Source of the DNA: Mycolicibacterium palauense | GTDB taxonomy: Bacteria; Actinomycetota; Actinomycetes; Mycobacteriales; Mycobacteriaceae | DNA length: 54,774 bases | Assembly (NCBI RefSeq): GCF_002592005.1 | Contig: NZ_NVQF01000039.1 | Location: forward strand, 1-54,774 | Direction: 5' to 3' | Shown: piece by piece, positions 18,743 through 27,139 of the stretch | Numbering within the stretch: position 1 is the first letter of the stretch | How the letters are laid out: every line of letters starts with the position of its first letter | The notes under the pieces: generated by a model | The model's input: the letters and a program-made list of their open reading frames with translations, nothing else | The model's database searches: none | What the model was told of the DNA's origin: nothing | Position numbers and translations under genes: made by a program

Positions 18743-19696
18743 ATGACCGCACCGGCCATCGAGGCCGTCGACCTGGTGAAGCGCTTCGGTGACCACACCG
18801 CCGTCGACGGCATCAGTTTCAGCGTCCCACCGGGTACCGTGCTGGGCCTGCTCGGCCCCAACGGCGCGGGCAAGACCACCACCGTGCGGATGATGACCAC
18901 ACTGTCGGCGCCCACCAGCGGAACGGCACGGGTGGCCGGGTACGACGTGCGCACCGAGCCGGATCTGGTGCGCCGGCACATGGGCCTGACCGGGCAGGCC
19001 GCCACCGTCGACGAGCTGCTGACCGGCCGGGAGAACATCCGGATGATCGGCGGGCTCTACGGCATCGGCCGGCGCGAGCTGGCCCGGCTCACCGGACAAC
19101 TGCTGGAACAGTTTTCGATCGCCGACGCCGCAGACCGCGTGGTGAAGTCCTACTCCGGCGGGATGCGCCGGCGGCTGGACCTGGCGGTCAGCCTGATCGC
19201 CGCCCCGCCGGTGCTGTTCCTCGACGAGCCCACCACGGGCCTGGATCCGCGCAGCCGCAGCGACCTGTGGGAGGTGCTGCGCAGCCTGGTCGCCGACGGC
19301 ACCACGCTGCTGCTGACCACGCAGTACCTGGAGGAGGCCGATCAGCTGGCCGACCGGATCGTCGTGGTCGACCACGGCCGCATCATCGCCGAGGGCACGC
19401 CCCTGCAGCTCAAACAGCGCGCCGGCAACACCAGCCTGGTGGTGACGGTGTCGCGTCCCACCGACCTGGGCGCGGCCCGCGAGATCGTCGCGCGCACCGG
19501 TGCCGAGGTGTTCGTCGACCGCCCCGCGCGCAGGCTGACCGCCTCGGCCGAGGGCCTGGCCGACATGACCGCCGTCGCCGGCCGGCTGCAGGACAGCGGT
19601 ATCGAGGTCGACGACATCGGGTTGGCCCGGCCCAGCCTCGACGACGTGTTCCTGTCGCTGACCGGCCACCGGGCCGAGGTCGAGGAGGCCCGATGA
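18743..19696 (+). CDS. DrrA-like ABC exporter ATPase
   Basis: A 317-residue ATP-binding subunit of the daunorubicin-resistance (DrrA) type. Walker A is GPNGAGKTTT (about residues 36-45), signature YSGGMRRRLDLA, Walker B LFLDEPTTGLDP, and a DrrA-type C-terminal extension. ATG 18743 is preferred over GTG 18734 because TACGGT (18730-18735) then lies seven bases upstream. The stop overlaps the permease start (ATGA). Together they would export a lipid or drug-like molecule; position next to the acyl-AMP ligase is suggestive but not proof of a lipid substrate. Confidence 0.9.
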   Translation: MTAPAIEAVDLVKRFGDHTAVDGISFSVPPGTVLGLLGPNGAGKTTTVRMMTTLSAPTSGTARVAGYDVRTEPDLVRRHMGLTGQAATVDELLTGRENIRMIGGLYGIGRRELARLTGQLLEQFSIADAADRVVKSYSGGMRRRLDLAVSLIAAPPVLFLDEPTTGLDPRSRSDLWEVLRSLVADGTTLLLTTQYLEEADQLADRIVVVDHGRIIAEGTPLQLKQRAGNTSLVVTVSRPTDLGAAREIVARTGAEVFVDRPARRLTASAEGLADMTAVAGRLQDSGIEVDDIGLARPSLDDVFLSLTGHRAEVEEAR

Positions 19697-20535
19697 GCAC
19701 CACCACCGGCGTACGGACCGGCGTCAGACCGGCCATCGCGCAGACCTCGCTGGCCCGGCAGACCTGGATCATGGTCAAGCGCAACATGATCCACACCAAG
19801 CGGATGCCCGAGATGCTCAGCGACGTGACCACGCAGCCGATCATGTTCGTGCTGTTGTTCGCCTTCGTGTTCGGGGCGTCGATCACCAACACCGGCGGCA
19901 CGTCCTACCGGGAGTTCCTGCTGCCGGGTATCCAGGCGCAGACCATCGTGTTCTCGGCGTTCGTGGTGGCCGCCGGGATCACCGCCGACGTGGAGAAGGG
20001 GATCATCGACCGGTTCCGTTCGCTGCCCATCTCCCGGTCGTCGGTGCTGATCGGGCGCAGCGTGGCCAGCCTGATCCACTCCTCGATCGGGGTCGTCGTG
20101 ATGGCGGTGACGGGGCTGGCCATCGGCTGGCGGATCCGGGGCTCGGTGGCCGAGGCCGCGCTGGCGTTCGCGCTGGTGTTGGTGTTCGGTTTCGGCGTGA
20201 TCTGGTTCGGCATCCTGATCGGCTCGCTGATGCGCTCGGTGGAGGCCGTCAACGGGGTGATGTTCACCCTGTTGTTCCCGGTGACGTTCCTGGCCAACAC
20301 GTTCGTGCCCACCGAGCCGATGCCGCACTGGCTGCGGGTGATCGCCGAGTGGAATCCGGTGTCCTCGCTGGCGCAGGCCATGCGGGTGCTGTGGGGCAAC
20401 GGGCCGGCGGCGCCGCCGAGCGCGCAGTTGCCGCTGCATCATCCGGTGCTGGCCACCGTGCTGTGGTCGCTGTTGTTGACGGCGGTGTTCGCTCCGTTCG
20501 CGCTGCGCGCCTACGCCCGGCGCACCGCGGACTGA
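19693..20535 (+). CDS. DrrB-like ABC-2 exporter permease
   Basis: The 280-residue membrane protein belongs to the ABC-2 transporter permease family: a cytoplasmic N-terminus (MVKRNMIHTKRMPEMLSD), six predicted hydrophobic segments, and the conserved EKGIIDRFRSLPISR coupling region. It pairs with the upstream ATPase through a 4-base overlap at 19693-19696. DrrB-type proteins export antibiotics or glycolipids. No regulator lies directly beside it; transcription probably begins at the -10 before the ATPase. Confidence 0.9.
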   Translation: MSTTTGVRTGVRPAIAQTSLARQTWIMVKRNMIHTKRMPEMLSDVTTQPIMFVLLFAFVFGASITNTGGTSYREFLLPGIQAQTIVFSAFVVAAGITADVEKGIIDRFRSLPISRSSVLIGRSVASLIHSSIGVVVMAVTGLAIGWRIRGSVAEAALAFALVLVFGFGVIWFGILIGSLMRSVEAVNGVMFTLLFPVTFLANTFVPTEPMPHWLRVIAEWNPVSSLAQAMRVLWGNGPAAPPSAQLPLHHPVLATVLWSLLLTAVFAPFALRAYARRTAD

Positions 20536-20566
20536 GGTGGGCGGGCGGACGGGGGATTCCGCGGCG

Positions 20567-20596
20567 GCTAGCTGAGTATTGTGTACTATACCTAGC
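20567..20596. promoter_or_regulatory. Inverted repeat over a leaderless promoter
   Basis: Nested arms GCTAG (20567-20571) with CTAGC (20592-20596) and AGTA (20575-20578) with TACT (20584-20587) surround TTGTG. The -10 TACTAT (20584-20589) overlaps the right inner arm and sits seven bases before the ATG at 20597. This looks like a repressor-controlled promoter. Confidence 0.45.
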
Positions 20597-21643
20597 ATGG
20601 CCGAACAGACCCGCCGCGTCCCGCCCCGCATCGCCGACCACCCGACCGTGCGTGCCGTGACCGCCCGGCCGCGGCACCGGACCCGGCGCGGGGCCATCGA
20701 CGCGGACTGGCTGCGCGGCGTGTGCCTGCAGGCCGGCGCCGACGACGTCGCCTTCGCCCGGGTCGACGATCCGGCGCTGAGCTCCGAGCGCGAGCACGTC
20801 GAGGCCGCGCTGCCCGGGGCGCGCAGCTTCATCTCGCTGGTGGTGCGGATGAACCGCGACAACGTGCGCTCGACGGCGCGCAGCGTGGCCAACCAGGAGT
20901 TCCACCGCAGCGGCGAGATCATCAACGAGGCCGCCCACCGGATCACCCGGGCACTACAGGACGCCGGGTACCGCTCGGTGAACCCGTCGGCGACCTTCCC
21001 GATGGAGATGGACCGCTATCCGGGGCGCATCTGGGTGGTCGCCCACAAGCCGGTGGCCGTCGCGTCCGGGCTGGGGGTCATGGGCATCCACCGCAACGTG
21101 ATCCACCCGCGGTTCGGCAACTTCATCCTGCTGGCGACGGTGCTCGTCGACGACGAGATCAGCGAATACGGTGCGCCGCTGGACTACTCACCGTGCCTGG
21201 AGTGCAAGCTGTGCGTGGCCGCCTGCCCGGTCGGCGCGATCGGCAAGGACGGCGAGTTCGACTTCCTGGCCTGCTCGGTGCACAACTACCGCGAGTTCAT
21301 GGGCGGCTTCACCGACTGGGCCGAAACCGTCGCCGACTCCGCCGACGGCGAGGACTTCCGCGAGCGGGTCAGCGATTCCGAGAACGCCTCGATGTGGCAG
21401 AGCCTGTCGTTCAAGGCCAACTACAAGGCCGCCTACTGCCTCGCGGTGTGCCCGGCGGGGGAGGACGTCATCGAGCCCTACCTCGACGACCGCAAGGCCT
21501 TCATGGACACCGTGCTCAAGCCGTTGCAGGACAAGGCCGAAACCCTCTACGTGCTCCCGGATTCGGCGGCCAAGGCGCATGCCGAGAAACGCTACCCGCA
21601 CAAGACGGTCAAGGTCGTCGGCAGCGGCATCCGGGGAGTCTGA
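20597..21643 (+). CDS. Double-cluster 4Fe-4S protein, QueG-like
   Basis: The 348-residue protein has one complete ferredoxin motif, CLECKLCVAACPVG (C-x2-C-x2-C-x3-CP), a single cysteine in FLACSVHN, and a second group in AYCLAVCPAGED, the arrangement of 4Fe-4S double-cluster proteins such as epoxyqueuosine reductase and reductive-dehalogenase relatives. The N-terminal half (SFISLVVRMNRDNV, HRITRALQDAGYRSV) fits the cobalamin-binding QueG fold. It probably is not QueG itself because overall identity looks low. ATG 20597 is leaderless from TACTAT. It may be a corrinoid or redox reductase; substrate unknown. Confidence 0.65.
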   Translation: MAEQTRRVPPRIADHPTVRAVTARPRHRTRRGAIDADWLRGVCLQAGADDVAFARVDDPALSSEREHVEAALPGARSFISLVVRMNRDNVRSTARSVANQEFHRSGEIINEAAHRITRALQDAGYRSVNPSATFPMEMDRYPGRIWVVAHKPVAVASGLGVMGIHRNVIHPRFGNFILLATVLVDDEISEYGAPLDYSPCLECKLCVAACPVGAIGKDGEFDFLACSVHNYREFMGGFTDWAETVADSADGEDFRERVSDSENASMWQSLSFKANYKAAYCLAVCPAGEDVIEPYLDDRKAFMDTVLKPLQDKAETLYVLPDSAAKAHAEKRYPHKTVKVVGSGIRGV

Positions 21644-21826
21644 GGGACCGTTCCGGACAGTTCCGTGCCGATGGGCGGGCCGGCGATGCCGATCCCTCGC
21701 CCGGGGGTTCGCTAAGATCCGGCCGAACGGATGGGTGGTTGGGACCGGCCCTGCCCGAGCGGTCTCGGTGGCGCGGTGGAGCCACGCCGGTGCCGCCGGC
21801 TTTCGGCACGGCGAGGAGGAGCGACG

Positions 21827-22447
21827 ATGGACGCGGAGACGTCACCGGAGGGCGAGAGTCTTCGCGCCGAGGAGATCGGCCGGGCCGTGCGCGCGCACCG
21901 CAAGAGGTCCGGGCTGTCGATGGTTCGCCTCTCCGAGATCGTGGGCGTCTCGCAGTCCTTCCTCAGTCAGCTCGAGAACGGTCGTGTGTACCCCAGCGTT
22001 CTGACGCTCTACAAGCTCGCCGAGGCCCTGGACGTCACCGTCGGCGCGCTCCTTAGCCCGTCGCCGATGACTGCCACCGCGGTGTTCTACCGTGCGGGCA
22101 CCGCCCCCGTGATTCCGCACGGGCACGCGGACGCGTCGGATCTGTCCAGGCTGGTGACGAGTCCGGCCGGCGGCCATATCCTGCTCGGCCTCCATCACCA
22201 GATGCGTGGTGCCCAGATCGCCGACGACGTCTACCAGCACAGCGGCGAGGACCTGATCGTGATCCTGCGCGGCGTTCTGACCGTTCACGTCGGCGAGGAC
22301 GCGTATCTGATGCATCCGGGGGACTCGCTGCACTACGACGGCAATCAGCCGCACTGGTTCGAGAAGTCGGATTCGCCCGAGGTCGAGCTGCTTCTCGTCA
22401 CCGGCTCACCGCATGGGACGCCGGAACATTTCGTCACGGCCGAGTAA
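21827..22447 (+). CDS. XRE-family regulator with C-terminal cupin
   Basis: The 206-residue protein has an HTH_3 domain (residues about 15-70: LSMVRLSEIVGVSQSFLSQLENGRVYPS) and a cupin domain (SGEDLIVILRGVLTVHVG, then HPGDSLHYDGNQPHWFEK). This architecture is that of small-molecule-sensing repressors or activators that normally control the adjacent catabolic or uptake operon. ATG 21827 has GAGGAGGAG a few bases upstream. It precedes, on the same strand, the binding-protein-dependent transporter and the two oxygenases, so it is their likely regulator (inference). The cupin ligand is unknown. The 183-base gap before it shows a TAAGAT at 21713 and no gene. Confidence 0.85.
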   Translation: MDAETSPEGESLRAEEIGRAVRAHRKRSGLSMVRLSEIVGVSQSFLSQLENGRVYPSVLTLYKLAEALDVTVGALLSPSPMTATAVFYRAGTAPVIPHGHADASDLSRLVTSPAGGHILLGLHHQMRGAQIADDVYQHSGEDLIVILRGVLTVHVGEDAYLMHPGDSLHYDGNQPHWFEKSDSPEVELLLVTGSPHGTPEHFVTAE

Positions 22448-22450
22448 CAC

Positions 22451-22486
22451 CGCGGAAACCCGCGACATTAGCGTCACTTATATTCT
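22451..22486 (+). promoter_or_regulatory. Hairpin and -10 before the transporter operon
   Basis: CGCGG (22451-22455) pairs with CCGCG (22460-22464) across AAAC. Downstream, TATTCT (22481-22486) matches a -10 element. The ATPase, permease and oxygenases could be transcribed from here, separately from the XRE gene. Confidence 0.35.
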
Positions 22487-22515
22487 AGGGTCTCCGGCAT
22501 TGAATGGAGGCCTCT

Positions 22516-23562
22516 GTGGACAGACGATTGTTCCTGCGCGACGCCATACGTGTCGGTGCAGCGGTCGCGGCGGTCGCCGCCACGCCCACCCTGGCATCGT
22601 GTAGCCGTCGCTCCACCGGCCCGGAGGTCGCCGCGGCCGCCGTCCCGCCGACACCGGCGATCCAGCTGAACTGGATACTGGACTCGTCGTATGCCGGGAT
22701 GTACGTCGCCAAGCAGCGTCACTACTTTCGGGACGCCGGCTTCGACGGTGTGACCCTGATGGCCGGTGGGGCCGACATCGCACCGGATCCGATAGTCGCG
22801 ACGGGGAAAGCGGCGCTCGGCGTCTCGGGCCCGTCGATCACCGCACAGGCGCGCAACCAGGGCGCGCCCCTGGTCATCGTGGGAGCCATCTGCCAGATCA
22901 ACCCCTACACCGTGCTCTCCATGCCGCAGCGGCCGCTGCGTGAACCCGCCGATCTGGTCGGCAAGACCGTTGCCGTCGACGCGGTGTCGATGACGCCCTG
23001 GCGAGTGTTCTGCACGCTGAACGACATCGATCCCGATTCGGTCAAGACGGTACCGGCCAACTACGACCTGTCCCTGCTCACCTCCGGAGCCGTGGACGGC
23101 TTTCTCGGCTTCACCGCCAACGAGCTGGTGGCGCTGCAGCTGCAGGGAGCAGACCCGGTCTCGATGGGATTCGACGACCACGGATATCGATCGGTGTCGG
23201 AGACGCTCATGGTCGACACGGAGACACTGGCCGCCGATCCCGCCGGGGTCAAACGGATGCTGCTCGCGCTGGCCCGTGGCTGGACCGACGTGATCCGCGA
23301 TCCCGATGCGGCCGCCGATCTCACGGAGTCGTTGTACGGACGCGATCTCGGCCTGGACGTCGCCACGGAGCGGGCCACCTGCCAACAGGTCGCGCGCTCC
23401 GCCGTGCCGCGGCCGGGAGCAAGCGGGGTCCTCGACATCCCCGACGGCCGGGTCGCCGAGACCGTGCAGAACATGGCCGCCGGCGGGGTGCACACGACCG
23501 CCGAGGAACTGTTCGACCTCGGCCCGATCCGCGAGGTGCACCGAGAGAACCCCGAGCTGTGA
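22516..23562 (+). CDS. NMT1/THI5-like ABC substrate-binding protein, Tat lipoprotein
   Basis: A 348-residue binding protein of the NMT1/SsuA/ThiY fold, which carries sulphonates, nitrate, pyrimidines or similar ligands. The N-terminus has a twin-arginine motif (RRLFLRD, residues 3-9) and a lipobox (LASC, 26-29), so it should be exported folded and lipid-anchored. NWILDSSYAGMYVAKQRHYF and LVGKTVAVD are family segments. GTG 22516 is chosen because GGAGG (22506-22510) is positioned as its ribosome-binding site; ATG 22504 overlaps that site. The stop overlaps the ATPase start (GTGA). No metal or cofactor site is evident; ligand unknown. Confidence 0.88.
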   Translation: MDRRLFLRDAIRVGAAVAAVAATPTLASCSRRSTGPEVAAAAVPPTPAIQLNWILDSSYAGMYVAKQRHYFRDAGFDGVTLMAGGADIAPDPIVATGKAALGVSGPSITAQARNQGAPLVIVGAICQINPYTVLSMPQRPLREPADLVGKTVAVDAVSMTPWRVFCTLNDIDPDSVKTVPANYDLSLLTSGAVDGFLGFTANELVALQLQGADPVSMGFDDHGYRSVSETLMVDTETLAADPAGVKRMLLALARGWTDVIRDPDAAADLTESLYGRDLGLDVATERATCQQVARSAVPRPGASGVLDIPDGRVAETVQNMAAGGVHTTAEELFDLGPIREVHRENPEL

Positions 23563-24395
23563 CCGTCACCGGGAATGTCGGGGAGGTGGACGCGCAGGGG
23601 GCGGCACCCGATCCGGGGGTCGTCGGCCTCCGGTTCGATGCCGTGTCCAAGGTCTATCCGGGGACCCGGCCGGTCGTCGCGCTCGAGGGGATCGACATAT
23701 CCATCGCCCCGGGCAGTTTCACGGCCCTGCTCGGCCCGTCCGGTTGCGGGAAGTCGACGCTGCTGCGCATGGCCGCCGGCCTGGAGGATCCGACCGAGGG
23801 ATCGGTGTCGGCCCTCGGCCAGTCTCCGCGCGCCCTCGCCAAACAGGGCAGGGTGAGCATCAGCTTCCAGGACGCGGCCCTGCTGCCCTGGCGCACCGTG
23901 GAGGCCAACATTCGCCTGCCGCTGGAATCGCGCCGGCAACGCCGCCTCTCGCGCGCCGAGCGGGACCGGCGTATCCACGCGCTGATCGCGATGGTCGGGC
24001 TGGAACACTTCGCGAACGCGCACCCCGACCAGCTTTCCGGGGGAATGCAGCAGCGGGTGGCCATCGCGCGTTCCCTGGCCGCCGACCCGGACCTGCTCCT
24101 GTTGGACGAACCGTTCGGTGCACTCGACGAGATCACCCGGTTGCGGCTCAATCTCGAACTGCAGCGGATCTGGTCCGGACAGCCCTTCACCACGCTGCTG
24201 GTCACGCACTCCGTCGAGGAGGCGGTGATCCTCGCCGACCGGGTCATCGTGATGTCGGCCCGGCCCGGCCGGGTTGTCGCCGACGTGCCCGTCACCCTCG
24301 GGTGGCCGCGCAGCGAAGAGGTGCTCGAGACTGCGGAGTTCGCCCGGCACACCCGCCAACTGCGTCACCATCTGATGTTCGGCGGGCAACCATGA
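23559..24395 (+). CDS. SsuB/TauB-type ABC importer ATPase
   Basis: A 278-residue nucleotide-binding subunit: Walker A GPSGCGKSTLLR, Q-loop SFQDAALLPWRT (the LLPWRT form is typical of nitrate/sulphonate/taurine importers), signature LSGGMQQRVAIARSL, Walker B LLLLDEPFGALD, and H-loop VTHSVEEAV. It is coupled to the binding protein (4-base overlap) and to the permease (ATGA, 24392-24395), forming one transporter. Confidence 0.93.
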   Translation: MTVTGNVGEVDAQGAAPDPGVVGLRFDAVSKVYPGTRPVVALEGIDISIAPGSFTALLGPSGCGKSTLLRMAAGLEDPTEGSVSALGQSPRALAKQGRVSISFQDAALLPWRTVEANIRLPLESRRQRRLSRAERDRRIHALIAMVGLEHFANAHPDQLSGGMQQRVAIARSLAADPDLLLLDEPFGALDEITRLRLNLELQRIWSGQPFTTLLVTHSVEEAVILADRVIVMSARPGRVVADVPVTLGWPRSEEVLETAEFARHTRQLRHHLMFGGQP

Positions 24396-25996
24396 CGTCG
24401 GCGGTGGCCGTGGCGGTTGGGTCGCCGCCGTGGGCGCTCGCCGGGTTCGCCGGGCGGACTGCCAGACGGTACAGCCCCGTCATCGGGATCGCGGTGCTGA
24501 TCCTGGCGTGGCAGGTCGTCGCGAGCGTCACCGGCAACCCCGCCGTCCCGACTCCGGTCGCGGTGCTCGCCCGCATCGGCCGGGACGGATTCGGTTTCTA
24601 CTGGGCCAATCTGAGCACCACGCTGGCGGAGACGCTGGCGGGACTGGTCATCGGCAACGTCATCGGGCTCGGGCTGGGCATCGTCGCCGCCTCGCACCGC
24701 CTGCTGACCCGGCCCGCCCTGCACGTGGCCATGCTCACCTACACGGTCCCGATCATCGCGGTGGGCGTCATCCTGACGACGCTGTACAGCGGCTCGGTGC
24801 CGCGGATCGCCACCGCCGCGATCTACGTCGTCTTCACCACCACCCTCGGCACCGTCGCCGGGCTGCGCGCCTCCAGCCGGCGCTCCCTGGAGTTGATGGA
24901 GGCCTTCGGAGCCCGTCGCCCCGCGATATGGGTGAAGGTCCGTATTCCCTCGGCGATGCCCAATATCGCTACCGGACTGAAGCTTTCGGCACCCGCCGCG
25001 ATGCTCGGCGCCATCGTCGGGTCCTACCTGGGTGGGGACAGGGGAGTCGGCGTCGCGATGGTGGCCGCCCAGCGCTCCGGCGATGTCGAACGCACCTGGG
25101 CGTTCGCGGTCCTGGCGACGGTCGTCGCGGCCCTGCTCTACGGGGCGATGGGGTTCGCCACCGGCCGCTTCACGCGCTGGCTTCCGGACATGTCGTCGAC
25201 ACTGTGGTCACAACCACCGATGCGGTGGTATCAGCGGGTGTCGCTCGCGGTGGCCGTTCTGATGCTCAGCCTCGGGCTGTGGACCGCCCTGCTGTACCTC
25301 ATGGACGTCGACGCCTTCCTGTCCCGAACCCCGCTCGAGGTGGCCGACTACCTGATCCACACCACCCCCGCGGAGCGCGCGGCGTTACTGAGCGCAACGG
25401 GTGAGACGCTGGCGCACGCCGCACTGGGGTTCGTTGCCGGCCTGGCCGCCGCACTGGCCACCGCGGCCCTGCTCACGCTGCGCCCGGCGTCGCGCGGCAT
25501 GGTCATGCCGATGGCGTTGCTGGGTCAGGCGGTGCCCTTCGTGGTCTTTCTTCCGGTCTGCCTCACCGTCTTCGGGCGGGGGTTGGTGTCCATCGCGATC
25601 GTCGGGGGACTCGTCAGCTTCTTTCCGGTGCTGCTCAACATCGACGACGCCTTGCGTCGTACCCCCCTGCGCGCCGGCGAACTGCTGGCCTGCTGCGGCT
25701 ACAGCCGGTCCGCCACGTTGAGGAAGGTTCAACTTCCCTATGCCACTGTGGCTTTGATCGCCAGTACCCGAATTGCGGTTCCCGGCGCGCTCGCCGGCGC
25801 GGTTCTCGTCGAGTATCTCGCGCTCGGCAACGGCCTCGGCCACCTCATGGTCACCTCGGTCACGCAGTTCGACTACTCCCGCCTGTGGGCCGCGGTCGTG
25901 CTGCTCACCTGCGCATCGGTGGTCCTCGGGGCGACGTCGCGAGTGGTGGAAAGGCGGGTGTGCCGGCGTCTACATCTGCCGGCCGAAGACCTGTGA
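24392..25996 (+). CDS. Double-length ABC importer permease (two fused BPD domains)
   Basis: The 534-residue membrane protein contains two copies of the binding-protein-dependent permease domain. The first spans about residues 25-265, with the EAA-like LMEAFGARRPAIWVKVRIPSA loop. The second spans about 285-530, with the shorter LLACCGYSRSATLRKVQLPYA loop. Typical SsuC/TauC permeases have about 250-280 residues and act as homodimers, so this protein can supply both halves itself. It overlaps the ATPase stop by four bases. An 82-base gap with AGAAAGGA separates it from the first oxygenase. Confidence 0.88.
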   Translation: MTSAVAVAVGSPPWALAGFAGRTARRYSPVIGIAVLILAWQVVASVTGNPAVPTPVAVLARIGRDGFGFYWANLSTTLAETLAGLVIGNVIGLGLGIVAASHRLLTRPALHVAMLTYTVPIIAVGVILTTLYSGSVPRIATAAIYVVFTTTLGTVAGLRASSRRSLELMEAFGARRPAIWVKVRIPSAMPNIATGLKLSAPAAMLGAIVGSYLGGDRGVGVAMVAAQRSGDVERTWAFAVLATVVAALLYGAMGFATGRFTRWLPDMSSTLWSQPPMRWYQRVSLAVAVLMLSLGLWTALLYLMDVDAFLSRTPLEVADYLIHTTPAERAALLSATGETLAHAALGFVAGLAAALATAALLTLRPASRGMVMPMALLGQAVPFVVFLPVCLTVFGRGLVSIAIVGGLVSFFPVLLNIDDALRRTPLRAGELLACCGYSRSATLRKVQLPYATVALIASTRIAVPGALAGAVLVEYLALGNGLGHLMVTSVTQFDYSRLWAAVVLLTCASVVLGATSRVVERRVCRRLHLPAEDL

Positions 25997-26078
25997 ACCC
26001 CCATCGGCCGACGCCGAGGCCGTCGGACCCGTGCACACCGGAAACACCGAACGCCCAAGAGAAAGGACCGAAGTCAGC

Positions 26079-27110
26079 ATGGCAACCTCGCGCGGCATCG
26101 ACGTACCGATCATCGACCTGGCCCAGACAGCGACACCCGGCGACCGCCGTCGGCTCGTCGAGGCCGTGGACCGGGCGGCGTCCCAAGTCGGCTTCATGCA
26201 GGTCGTCGGGCACGGCGTGCCCCACTCCGCGATCGACCAATTGACCCGGGCGATGGACGGGTTCTTCGCACTGCCGGGATCGGTCAAGGCGAAGTACCGC
26301 ACCGACCCGTCGATCAACCGCGGATACACCCCGACCAGGGCCGAACGGCTCAGCCTCAGCCTGGGCGTGCTCTCGGCGGCCGATCTGTTCGAGGCGTTCA
26401 ACGTCGGCGCACAATCCGGGGACCATCCCGGTGCCAACCTCCCCGAACGCCACTATCCGGCCAACATCTGGCCCACCGAGGTCGACGGGTTCCGGCGTGC
26501 CGTGTCGGGCTGGTTCGACGCCGCGGCGGCGGTGGCGCGGCGGATCACCGGCGTGTTCGCCCTCGCGCTGGATCTGCCCGCCGACCACTTCGCACAGGTC
26601 CAGGACCACAGCATCGACGTTCTGCGCCTCAACAACTACGCCGTCCCGGCGGGCGAGGCCGAGCTTCAGGACGGCCAGCTGGGAATGGGTGCCCACACCG
26701 ACTACGGAATCGTCACGGTGCTGTGGGCGGACGACGTGCCCGGGCTGCAGCTGCTGGGACCGGACGGGGCGTGGTGCGACGTGCGACCCGCGGACGGTGC
26801 GTTGCTGGTCAACCTCGGGGACCTGCTGGCGCGATGGACCAACGACCGCTGGACATCCACCATGCACCGGGTGGTCGCCCCCCGCGACGCCGACGGCAAC
26901 CTCATTCGTCGCAGGTCGGCAGCCTTCTTTCACGACGGCAGGCACGACGCGCTGATCTCGTGTCTGCCCAACTGCACCGACCGGTCCAATCCGCCCCGGT
27001 ACGCACCCATCACCGTCGAAGACCATCTGGCCGCCAAGCTCGCGGGTTCCCGTGGCGGAAAACCGAACACGGGGGCGGTCGAGGCGCGCCGCCTGACCAC
27101 CACCCGCTGA
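26079..27110 (+). CDS. Isopenicillin-N-synthase-like Fe(II)/2-oxoglutarate oxygenase 1
   Basis: A 343-residue member of the plant/fungal-type DIOX_N plus 2OG-FeII_Oxy family. Predicted iron ligands are H206 and D208 (GAHTDYG) and H263 (TMHRVV); R278-x-S280 is the usual 2-oxoglutarate carboxylate anchor. The N-terminal domain (VPIIDL, GFMQVVGHGV) is complete. Relatives hydroxylate, desaturate or demethylate small molecules, often heterocycles. ATG 26079 has AGAAAGGA upstream. With the importer in front, it probably processes the imported compound (inference). Confidence 0.87.
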   Translation: MATSRGIDVPIIDLAQTATPGDRRRLVEAVDRAASQVGFMQVVGHGVPHSAIDQLTRAMDGFFALPGSVKAKYRTDPSINRGYTPTRAERLSLSLGVLSAADLFEAFNVGAQSGDHPGANLPERHYPANIWPTEVDGFRRAVSGWFDAAAAVARRITGVFALALDLPADHFAQVQDHSIDVLRLNNYAVPAGEAELQDGQLGMGAHTDYGIVTVLWADDVPGLQLLGPDGAWCDVRPADGALLVNLGDLLARWTNDRWTSTMHRVVAPRDADGNLIRRRSAAFFHDGRHDALISCLPNCTDRSNPPRYAPITVEDHLAAKLAGSRGGKPNTGAVEARRLTTTR

Positions 27111-27139
27111 CCGCGCAAGCGCGGGAAAGGACACTCACC

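Noticed and set aside
18237..18752. Long open frames through the 51-bp array on both strands, with 17-residue repeats
   Set aside because: The 51-bp period keeps any frame without a stop open. There is no ribosome-binding site or known repeat family, and the exporter ATPase has its own start and -10 at 18730-18743.
20597..21643. Calling the double-cluster protein QueG (epoxyqueuosine reductase)
   Set aside because: Only the cysteine arrangement is shared by eye; several QueG-like families exist, and no queuosine genes are nearby.
25773..26078. Upstream extension of the first oxygenase into the permease gene
   Set aside because: The family N-terminus (VPIIDL) begins right after ATG 26079, which has a ribosome-binding site; the extension overlaps the permease.
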